Source: Owenia fusiformis (Eukaryota > Annelida > Polychaeta > Sabellida > Oweniidae). From it: 64,000 nt of DNA. This document shows, piece by piece, positions 37,015 to 47,400 of the stretch. The position numbers were made by a program, and so were the translations under genes. A model generated the notes under the pieces. The model was not told where the DNA came from. It did no database searches and saw only the letters and a program-made list of their open reading frames with translations. Numbering within the stretch: the stretch's first letter is position 1; each line of letters opens with the position of its first letter. The stretch covers positions 32,797,151 to 32,861,150 of the forward strand of contig CAIIXF020000003.1 in NCBI GenBank assembly GCA_903813345.2, in the 5' to 3' direction.

Positions 37015-38779
37015 TCATCTTAGCCAAGGAAGTTAAAGCCTGGTTGGTGAGATCAGACTGGTTGGACTTCAAAATTTCAGTGACTGACTCCTGTGGGAAT
37101 AATTCCTGAGCCAAAGGGTTTATGGGTAGAGTTCTGAGCATTTCCTTTGCTGCAGAAGGGCAAGTCATGTTCTTCAAGAAGCCATCTCTCCTAAGTAGAA
37201 CTACGTTGGACAGCAGTCTCACATTTTGATCAGTCAGACAGCCAATGGCTTGTGCTGCAGGTTGTAGTAGATCAGACAACATCTTAGTATCAGTGGATGA
37301 AGAATCGTTGAGAATTTTGGCCACTGCACCTAACAGCCATTCTGCATATGCCAGAGGTTTCAGTTGGAATCTTAAGCCTTCCTCTAGAAGCCTATACTGG
37401 GTCTTGCTGATAGTCAAATCCTTGTCAGCTTTCTTGAAATTTTCTTCAGACATCACCGCTGACAGGCTGGAATTTGGCCTCATACTCGAAACAACAAGTC
37501 CTCCGGCTGGAGGAATTGGAAAGCGTGATGCCTTGTCGTTTCGGGAAAGTTGTCCTACTTTTTTGAAGGCGAAATCGTTCGCGATGATCGAGGATCTGTT
37601 AGAAAAACAAGTCATCACCGTGGGTGATAATGGTAAGAAAGATTTTTCATTACCTTCAGACTCGTTTTTGAAGAACTGCGATGCCAAGGGCTTGATAACC
37701 ACCGCTCTGTCTGGAACTTGGTGCGTCAGGTTAGCGTCTGGTAACAGGTTTTTGACTTGTGATATCGCCGCCGCGTTGTACGAAGCCAAAACTTTCTCTT
37801 CTTCCGAAATCCTGGAGCCGCCATCTTGAAAATTTTCACTGGGCGAGTCCATATCCTCGGGCCCCTCGTGACGTTCGAGACTGTGATTGGTTGAACTTTC
37901 TTTCGAAAGTGAAACTGGAGCAATCACTTCCGGGTTAGGTGACCTCGTTCGAACTGGACTTCTGCTTCTAGAGCGGGACTTTGGTCTCCTATGGGGACTT
38001 CTGTGCTTGTCTCTGCTGCTACGAAGTGACGGGTCACGTGGTCTAGGCGTGTAACTAGAAGAGACACTAGTTTCACGACTGTAAGACCTACTACGCCTGC
38101 GTGGACTGTGTTCACCATGACGGTCATGATGACCTCTTCTCTCCGGCGTATAACGTCTGGGTTCTGGTCTCCTAGGGCTCCAAACTCTGTCCCGACTGCT
38201 CGAATGTCTCCCATGTCTCCTGGGGCTGCCACGTCTCGAAGGACTTGCACGTCTCCTGGGACTTGCGTGGCTTCTGGGGTCCTGAAATCTCCATGGGCTA
38301 GGGCTCCTGCGGGGACTCCTGTAACTTTTGCGGGGACTTCTGACAAATTCACTCCTTGCCGCTGAGCTTGGTCTGTCCGACCTTGCCTCCTGTTGAAGCC
38401 TCCGAGGACTGCTGTGCCTGGTGTTCACACTGTTCCTTGGGCTTTCTTGTTGCTTGTTTTGAAGCATTTCGTTCATCAGAACAGAAATCTTCTCCTTGAG
38501 AAAGTTGTCAGTCAGACTCATGTTGAAGTTCTGGTCTGCACTCTCTTGAATCCCTGCTTGCTCTGTGTCTCCATCAGTGCATTCTCCTTCTTCTTGCTGG
38601 AGAATGATAGCAGGACATTTCTCTGAGGTGTTCATGTAAACGTCCTCGTTGTTCATCATCTTGACGAGTATAGTTGCTCCAAGTTCTGTTGAAGGCTTGT
38701 AGCGAGATGGTCGTCGAAAGGTAATATGAAGTAGGTCGTAGCATGAAGCATGGATAGGCAGTGTATTGGACGAGTTCAT
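36857..38779 (-). CDS. DIRS ORF1, Gag-like protein with an RS-rich domain
   Basis: The frame is 640 codons. Residues about 113-290 are dense in RS, SPRR and RSRS phrases, like the RS domains of splicing factors. Residues about 430-560 form a folded helical region with LKPLAYAEWLLGAV and LLSNVVLLRRDGFL. The tail is Asn-rich. No CCHC knuckle is seen. The position and helical core fit the nucleocapsid-like ORF1 of DIRS elements. The first Met lies inside the terminal repeat; Met41 (about 38659) lies just inside it and is an alternative start. Confidence 0.8.
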   Translation of the reverse strand: MNSSNTLPIHASCYDLLHITFRRPSRYKPSTELGATILVKMMNNEDVYMNTSEKCPAIILQQEEGECTDGDTEQAGIQESADQNFNMSLTDNFLKEKISVLMNEMLQNKQQESPRNSVNTRHSSPRRLQQEARSDRPSSAARSEFVRSPRKSYRSPRRSPSPWRFQDPRSHASPRRRASPSRRGSPRRHGRHSSSRDRVWSPRRPEPRRYTPERRGHHDRHGEHSPRRRSRSYSRETSVSSSYTPRPRDPSLRSSRDKHRSPHRRPKSRSRSRSPVRTRSPNPEVIAPVSLSKESSTNHSLERHEGPEDMDSPSENFQDGGSRISEEEKVLASYNAAAISQVKNLLPDANLTHQVPDRAVVIKPLASQFFKNESEGNEKSFLPLSPTVMTCFSNRSSIIANDFAFKKVGQLSRNDKASRFPIPPAGGLVVSSMRPNSSLSAVMSEENFKKADKDLTISKTQYRLLEEGLRFQLKPLAYAEWLLGAVAKILNDSSSTDTKMLSDLLQPAAQAIGCLTDQNVRLLSNVVLLRRDGFLKNMTCPSAAKEMLRTLPINPLAQELFPQESVTEILKSNQSDLTNQALTSLAKMNARAESKKSSQPNKKDNNNNNRKSSFNNNNGPGKKNSSNSFRGKGRGEKKSQ

Positions 38780-38870
38780 TCACTAATCCGTTCATTCAAT
38801 AGGGGTGTTAGACCTTTCGACTAGTCAATTTATTAAGGTAATGGCATATAATTAAGAGGGAAGTAAGTGA
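38720..38870. repeat. DIRS inverted terminal repeat, 5' side of element
   Basis: This is the inverted copy of 33480-33627. It includes the first codons of ORF1. It is followed by the end-specific tail and the TATAAACTG core at 38871-38879. Confidence 0.88.
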
Positions 38871-38883
38871 TATAAACTGTTGA

Positions 38884-39003
38884 AAACCTGTGCTTAGTGA
38901 ACACCTTTGAAGTCTTAAAAAGTTTACTGTTCTCAACAGATTTGTTTACTCTCAGAAGTCAATGGAGTCTGTTCTTCAAATGGTGTTCACTATGGACAGG
39001 TTT
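38884..39003. mobile_element. About 120-bp MITE abutting the DIRS end
   Basis: AAAACCTGTGCTTAGTGAAC and the inverted copy of AAAACCTGTCCATAGTGAAC bound it. Further copies of the ACAGGTGTTCACTAAGACAG phrase follow to about 39035. The DIRS element inserted 4 bp from its left end. Confidence 0.6.
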
Positions 39004-39039
39004 TCACAAAGACAGGTGTTCACTAAGACAGGTTTCATG

Positions 39040-40759
39040 TAGTATGAGTGAAATTTACTATTAACTTATTTCCTTGATAATCTTTACATTTTAAAGTGAA
39101 ACTATCATTAATAGTATACTGAATATGCTCGGAGTATTTTTAAAGTGAAAATATACCATATTTTACTTCTCTTTTTGGGAGATATATAGGAGAAAAATGA
39201 TGACATCAGATTAAAAAACAAATGATCTTCAATATCTGGGAATATGTATTAAATACAAATATAGTACATAAGAGGAATAAAGAATTGAATTTTCAAGATA
39301 AATTTTACATCTTATAACATAATTATAATTGCTAAAGTCTAAAAGTTAGTATATAATTAAAATAAATAAATTAAATATGTTAAAATTATTTACATTTATA
39401 CTGACTAAAATCAAATCAAATCATTGGCAGCTGAGAAAGTTTCAAGATAACCACTTGTACATTTGTTATGTTTCTTCAATCTTAAAATACCCTTTTGATA
39501 TTCTGAGCTATTAAAAATGGCCCCCCACAATGCATCAATATGTATTAAGTTCACTAAACTGAAATGGTGATACATGCCATATATAATTTTACTGAACTTA
39601 AATGGTGATAAATTAAGTTCACTAAAATGAAATAGTGATATCCTGAGTTGACTAAAATGATATGTTGACAGGCAGTTCTGATGGACTGAGACTTAATTGC
39701 TAGTATTATTACCTTATATGGTCGTTGAATCATTAAAATACAAGCGGACATGAAATCCTTCAATTCATTCTGTCCCTTGAGAAAAGATCAGACTGTCTAT
39801 GAAAATTACAAAAATCAATATGTTCCATTTAAATGTTGAGAAATATGAAAACCCAAACTTAAGGTAGGCTGCAGAGAATGAAACGCTGACTAAATACTTG
39901 CGCCTTTTACATCAAACACAAATTCATTCCACTCCAACCTCCTTAAAGTGGTACATATGTAAATATTTCCAACACAATAATGCATGGCCCAGTGAATATC
40001 TTTCACTAAATGTAAGTTTACAGGCATACTAAAATCAATCTCCAATTATGGCAAGAAAATATAATATGGGAACCATTTCAGTAAACATTCATAAGACTTA
40101 AGTCCACTGTCCCTTAACTATGACATCATAATATCCATGGTTACATTAATGTACTTAGTAATCCTTAGTACAGAATGCTTGCAGAAATGACCCTCGATGA
40201 TTAAACTATTTTAAATCTATTGTATTTTACTCATTAAGCTACTCTAATCTTTTGAGCTTTAGTCTCGCCTAATCTAGTACAAAAGTAGAAATATAGATCT
40301 TCTGATGAAATTTTACAAATTAAGTCACATGTTTAAGCTGCTGTTGATGCAGGATTCTGGTATAAGATTGTCAGTGTTATCATCACATTGAGCATTTGAG
40401 TTGAGTCCTTCACCAGTATTTAAGATCCTCATTTACAGAAGTCAGATGGTGATTCCTGTGTTAAACCAGCAAACACAGGGTCTGGTATATAATGTCTGCA
40501 TCAATCTGGGACAAACATCACCAGTATTCAAAGTCCTCCTTATTATGAACAATAATATATTTAGATATCCAACTCACTCTACTACGGTTCAAAGTTTACA
40601 GGTTCATATGTTGGTCTCTCTAACTGGACAGTGTAAGGAGTCCACTTAAGACAAATCAGTAATTAAAGTCCACTCTGTTGGCCAGTGTTCAAATCCCAAT
40701 AGATTGTCCAGCAATAAGGCCAACTTGGATGGCTAGTTTTAAGAGTCAACACAATTTGA
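39040..40759. other. Non-coding stretch downstream of the coiled-coil gene
   Basis: This is AT-rich sequence with no coding frame of note and no clear transposon ends. It probably covers intergenic DNA or the 3' UTR of the minus-strand coiled-coil gene. Confidence 0.4.
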
Positions 40760-41175
40760 TAGTGTTTAGGGTCCACATAGTTGGCCAGTATTTGGGCTCC
40801 ACTTAAGTAACCACCACATAGTTGGCCAATATTTAGGCTCCACTTAAGTAACCACCACATAGTTGGCCAGTATTTAGGCTCCACTTAAGTAACCACCACA
40901 TAGTTGGCCAGTATTTAGGCTCCACTTAAGCAACCACCACATAGTTGGCCAGTATTTAGGCTCCACTTAAGTAACCACCACATAGTTGGCCAGTATTTAG
41001 GCTCCACTTAAGTAAACCACCACATAGTTGGCCAGTATTTAGGCTCCACTTAAGTAACCACCACATAGTTGGCCAGTATTTAGGCTCCACTTAAGTAACC
41101 ACCTCATAGTTGGCCAGTATTTAGGCTCCACTTAATTAACCACCACATAGTTGGCCAGTATTTAGGCCCCATTTA
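40760..41175. repeat. 41-bp minisatellite, about 10 copies
   Basis: The unit reads AGTTGGCCAGTATTTAGGCT followed by CCACTTAAGTAACCACCACAT. More degenerate units extend on both sides (about 40640-41340). It lies just downstream of the coiled-coil stop codon, so it may be transcribed in that gene's 3' UTR. Confidence 0.92.
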
Positions 41176-41464
41176 AGTAACCAATAATTTAAGTCCCTTC
41201 AGTTGACCAATGTTTAGTATGTCATTAGTTTGCCAGTGTTGAGGGGCCACTTAATTGGTCAGTATTTCCGGTACATGTAGATCGCTATTTCTAGAGTCTA
41301 TCTATTTAGCCAGTGTTTGGGGTCCACTTTATCTGCTAGTGTTTAAGGTCCTCCATGGGTTCTAATACACACTTCATATAACACATAGCACCTGTAATTT
41401 TGTTCTACTTGAATAATCCAGCAGAAATATGATTCCCCCGTATTTTCTGTCCTCTAAGGGGACT

Positions 41465-44400
41465 TTAATGCCTAGGACCTGGAGAACCTGACCGACTGCG
41501 CTCTAACTGAGAGGAAAGTTCATTGACTTTATTGGACCAATGTTCATTGCTTTGTTGAAGCTGCAGGGATAACTGAAATTAAAGAATTAAATGTAAAGTC
41601 ATAATTTATCTCAATCGTCCAGCTATCAAGAATAGTATGGAAAATATTTATAGACAAGGCATTAACATGCAAAATGTCACCACCTGTCATTTGTTACAGA
41701 CACCAAACTCCAAACACAAATTGCCGACACAAAAAAGTTGGAGACTATGACAATATGTCACCACTTTAGGAGGTGACATAAAAATATCTGCAGACTTATC
41801 ATTAATACTCATCTAACATTGAAAATTAGAATCAACCATATTTTGTTTTGAGTTACAAACAATAGATTATCTTGCTTGAATTTTATGTAAGCCCAGTCTG
41901 TGAATGATGGGATTGAATTACCTCTCCTACACGCTGCATCCATATATTTGGATCATGGGGCTGTTGATCTGTGCCCCCACTGAGTTGGTCCATAGTTCTG
42001 TCTGAAGCTATTTTGCTCTGGGGCTGTAACAGACAAAAAGAGATAAGATTTTATTTTAAACAATGATTGGTCTGAGATGATGATTTGGTTTTGCCATCAT
42101 GTAATTCATCTGTTTTGCTTTTCAAATGCTACCCTTTAGTTTGTGCTTTATATTATGGATTAATTTTCTTTTTTGACATTTTTGGCTCACCCTGTACATG
42201 TTATATGGTCATGGAAACCAGCTTTGAACTACCACCTCAGTACCTAGTTCCAGTTTTACACCAACCATATTTATCAATTAATTTTAAACAAAGTAGTTTT
42301 GTACCTCTATAGTTACTGGTATTAAATATATTCAAAGTGATTTTTCATGAGATACAACCAAAGCCACAATTCATATACATAGAGATGATGATGTTACACC
42401 GTTTGCAATCTTAACAAATGTTAACTTACATGCAGTCTGGTATCTAGGTGGATATGGTGAACTTGTTAGAGTCTAGAACAAACATTGAATGTGTTAAATT
42501 AGATATTCTATACCATGTTATTTCACACATCAAAAGCGATTGAATTCAGTCGTGATATTAACTCAAGACAAGTTTGGGATAGTGTCGAAATACATGTGAA
42601 AACGAAATTTGTTCTATTTTTGCTTTTTAACCCTTTCTCTAATAGACTTCTACAGCCAGAAGGAGACTTCAATGTCTTGTGAAGTTTTATGTTCGCCAAA
42701 ATTTTGACACTATCTCTCAAACTATTCAAGTGAACATAAACATGTATTTCATGTTAAGCAGGCATTAAGGATATCTATTTTATACAATTTTACTTATTAG
42801 TCAAGTAAGATTTATGTTGAAATATGAATACAATATTCAAAGCATGATAATAATCAAAAATTGCAATGTGTGTTAATCAGACATGCAATGTGTATTAATC
42901 AGATATTCAGGTTAATCAGATATCAGATATTCAGGTTAATCAGAAATTCAGGTTAATAAGAAATCAGATATTCGGGTTAATCAGATATCCAATGCATGTT
43001 AATCAGATATCCAATGCATGTTAATTGGATATTCAATGGATGTTAATTGGATATTCAATGGATGTTAATCAGATATCCAATGGATGTTAATTGGATATCC
43101 AATGCATATTTCTAAAAGCGAAACAAGTGTGGGACAAGTAAGCAGTAGAGAATATTATAGTTGAAGAAGTCATGAACCAGAAGTCATTCAAATAAGAGAT
43201 TCAAAATGAAAGAACTACGTGTAGTGTGGAATGAGAGTGGGCAGCTGAGCGAGAGAATGCAGGAATGTGTGCTTCAGTATTCTATTAAAGATATGTACCT
43301 TTGTAGAATGTTGGCTAAGTTTGCCTCTATCTAAGCTTGATAGGTAGGCAGAGTCTGATGCATTAAAGGCAGAATCCTAAAAGGGAAAGCATTTAATTCT
43401 ATGAAGTCTAAATAAATACTAGAAGCCTGGAATAATCTGTTAGGTTATATACGTATCATATATTTATTATTTCAACATAGTTACAACTCTTAGTTTTTTT
43501 TCTTTTACACTAATTTTTGTCCATGGGTTTTTAATGGTACGCTTAAGAGAATATAAATTTTTAATTTCTTATCTGGTTTTACATTTTGGTAGTATGAGCA
43601 GTCAATAAGGAGGTTAAGCTACATGTTTGAAGAGAACTTGTATCTCTCGATTGGTTCTTCCTTGAACCTAATTATAACTACTTTCCCTTATACTCTATTG
43701 CAAATAAAATGAACGAAGAACAGAGGACCACAATTCTACACATTCACATAAAAGTTCTGTTTAAACATGTAGCCAATACCGCCCTATTATATTTTATATG
43801 TATCTAATTTGTATTCAATCAAACATGAAAAAATACGAACATGAACACTCTGTGCTGCCCCCTGGTGAGAAGATCTAGCCTCCATCTGAACTTTCAAATT
43901 CTGAATTGTTTGATCCTTACTCTCGACCTGGAGCTGAAGGGTCTGCCTTGAGGATATTTCCCGTTCTAAATCGGCTCGCACTTTGAGATTTTCACGCTGT
44001 AAGTTTGAGAGTTGAAGATTCAGCTGTTGAACGTTGTCAACGTTTTGACGCAGGCGCGTGTGAAGATCTTCGATCGTATTGATCTTTTGTTGGATCTCAG
44101 TATCTTGATCATTCCTGGATGGAGAGATTTCAATTTTAAGACACAATCAAATTAACGATTTAAATTATTAGATTGCTTCATATCAAAATAACAAAATGTC
44201 AACACTTTGGTATGTTACTGCAAATGGTTTCAAAAAACAGTAGATTTTATTGTCTCTTAGTCAAATAAAACCATATAACATTTGAAAAAATAATCCTGGT
44301 CGTCATTGTTGGAGGCAGTATGACTAATTAGTCCTAGACAACTAGCTTATATACATCCTGTACTACAACAAGTGCAGTGAATTAATTGATTGAAATAGTC

Positions 44401-47400
44401 AACTCACTCATGTTCTTCTAAACGTGCCCTCAGCTGTTGAAGCAATACTTGTTGATGACTAGAGTGGTCCTGTAAGGCCTGAAACACAATTGAACAATCA
44501 TTTATATTGCACAATGGAACAATATTTATAAAACACAATGGAACAATCATTTATATTACATGAGGGAACAATCATTTGTAAAACACAATGGAACAATCAT
44601 TTCTATTGCACAATGGAACAATCATTTATATCACACAATGGAACAATCATTTCTATTGCACAATGGAACAATCATTTATATTGCACAATGGAACAATCAT
44701 TTATATTGCACAATGGAACAATCATTTCTATTGCACAATGGAACAATCATTTATATTGCACAATGGAACAATCATTTATATTGCACAATGGAACAATCAT
44801 TTCTATTGCACAATGGAACAATCATTTCTATTGCACAATGGAACAATCATTTATATCACACAATGGAACAATCATTTCTATTGCACAATGGAACAATCAT
44901 TTATATTGCACAATGGAACAATCATTTATATTGCACAATGGAACAATCATTTCTATTGCACAATGGAACAATCACTTATATTGCACAATGGAACAATCAT
45001 TTATATCACACAATGGAACAATCATTTCTATTGCACAATGGAACAATCATTTATATTGCACAATGGAACAATCATTTATATTGCACAATGGAACAATCAT
45101 TTATATTGCACAATGGAACAATCATTTATATTGCACAATGGAACAATCATTTATATTGCACAATGGAACAATCATTTATATCGCACAATGGAACAATCAT
45201 TTATATTATATGAGGGAACATCATTACATCAGAAACACTATTTTTTATATAACACATTGGAACAATTATTAATATTAAACAATGGAACAATCATTTACAT
45301 AACACAAACACTTGTACAACCTAAAAATTACCACTGAACTCGAAATCTACAAAAGAACATTCAGAAGACCTTACCAAATTGCTTAAAGATGTACTAAAAC
45401 CACTTTACTTGATTTAGATTACACACATGCTACATTACCTTACTGAGGTCACTCTTTAAGATGGTGAACAACTAAAATCCCAAAATTTCATTTTATTCTG
45501 TTATTGGAGTTATAAAGTCAACACAGATCTGTTTTCTTGGCAAAACTGATTTCAACTTCAGAACAACCTTTTCATGTCACGTGACATAATTGTTGACGCA
45601 TCAAGAATTTGTCAATTTGCCGCTTAATGCGATTTTGTGAATGAAAATAAAACCCTGGCCTCAAAAAGTTGTTCACTCAGAGACGGAGCCTATTATTGCA
45701 TGATTTCAACTATCAATTTTGCAAAGGGTGACCAGTTCAGTGAGTGGATCAATCAATCTAGGGAATCTTTAAGTGTGTAATGCTGTGGCCACATTTGCTC
45801 AGCTTTTCAGTACCAGCACCCAGTCGATGAGTATTTTGTTCAAAATTGCATTCAGTTTTGATGAAATACTTATCGACCAGGCGCCATGTTGAAGATCGGA
45901 GCAAATGTGACAATGTGTTATTGTGATTTTTTGGAAATTTTGAACTTTTAACTTAAAGGACTAGATAAATGCCATAATAAGATCTCATACCATTTAAAAG
46001 TTTAGTCCAAAAGTGTGATTGACAAATTCAAAACATTAATAGGCCTGAAAAGGTATGGAAGTTACCCTAAAATGTAGTATAGGCAACAATAACAATATTT
46101 CAGAAGTTGACCGTTTAACAGTGTTTTGTGGGGTAATATCACTAGCTTTGTAGTAAAACTACTGAAATGCTGTTCTGTGGTGTAAGTAGGATATTTTCAG
46201 TTCCAAAGATGAGAGTTAAGAATTAATATTACCTTGAATCTATCTCCATCGTGTCTCTTCTCTTCAAGCTCTAGCTTGAGACGACCATTTTCTTGACCTA
46301 ACTCTGCAACCCTCTTAGACAAGTGACTGAAAACAACAAACGTATAACATATCTAAACCATAATATTTATCACAATGCTCAACATAGTTGTATCTAAGGG
46401 TGATTGGATGAGAAATAATTTTGATATCACAAAAGGTAAAACAAAATGAACAGTATTTGTGAATAAAGTGAATGAGTGAGAGATAAAGGTTCTAAACTGT
46501 AAAGAAAATTAAAGAAAATCTTGTATAAGTAACTATAAATAAAATATGAAAACAAAAGTTGCACACATTTTGATATTGAGGGTTAAAAGTAAACTATTTG
46601 TGTGAGAAATTATGGAAAATTATTTAATACTCACTCTTTCTCTGCTGTCACTGCATTCAAGGCTTTGCTTTGAGACCTGAATAAATTGAATATAATTTCA
46701 TATTATATTCTAAGAAATATGATTTTACAATATTTTGTTAACACATCTAAAAGCTAAAGCTACACAAAGAAAGAAAATAGAAAAAATTTTGAGGATGATC
46801 TAAAATTAAGTTGTTTATTGTACAGGCTATTAATGGTAAGGAAATGAGTGAAACATTGCGAGAAATTATTTTAAATAAACAAATTTTACCTAATTTTGTT
46901 TCCCAACTTCTCATTAGCGTGTCTGTAAGTGAGAAAATAATGATATAGAAGACGGTGCTTTCTCTAGGGAATCTATTTGTGTGTAATGCCATGGTCACAT
47001 TTGCTCAGATTTTCAGTACCAGCACCCAGGTGATGAGTATTTTGTTCAAAATTGCATTCAGTTTTGATGAAATACTAATCGACCAGGCGCCATGTTGAAG
47101 ATCGAAGCAAATGAGAGAATGTGTTATTGCAATTTTTTGGAAATTTTGAACTTTTAATTTAAAGGTCTAGATAAATGCCATAATAAGATATCTCATACCA
47201 TTTAAAAGTTTAGTCCAAAAGAGTGATTGCCAAATTCAAAACATTAATAGGCATATTGATATTTTAAAACAAAACATCAAAATACAAAGATAAAGCTAGA
47301 AAACAGTGAATAGGATCAACCACAAAAGCTGGTGACGTATAAAATGATGAAAAAACTAAATTAGTAAAAAACATGGCAAATAATAATAGCACTATTGCAA

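Larger units (their letters stand above)
33437..38879 (-). mobile_element. Complete DIRS-type tyrosine-recombinase retrotransposon
   Basis: It has inverted terminal repeats (33480-33627 and 38720-38870), three overlapping ORFs on the minus strand, and an internal complementary region near 33697-33790. The 9-mer TATAAACTG stands at both outer ends in the same orientation (33437-33445 and 38871-38879). DIRS elements lack long terminal direct repeats and an integrase; they integrate through a circular intermediate using a tyrosine recombinase. All three ORFs are open and the terminal repeats are near identical, so the insertion looks young. It sits between the convergent C18orf21-like and coiled-coil genes. 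Confidence 0.93.

Noticed and set aside
37245-37829. 194-codon plus-strand frame, and other plus-strand frames at 35046-38626
   Set aside because: They are antisense shadows of the DIRS ORFs.
42430-42472. A 43-nt candidate exon of the coiled-coil gene with good splice signals
   Set aside because: Its only open frame ends in phase 1, while both neighbouring exons require phase 0, and using it would introduce a stop in the next exon.
44538-45337. Three long overlapping plus-strand open frames
   Set aside because: They are produced by a 25-bp tandem repeat without stops; no start context, splice signals or non-repeat coding accompany them.
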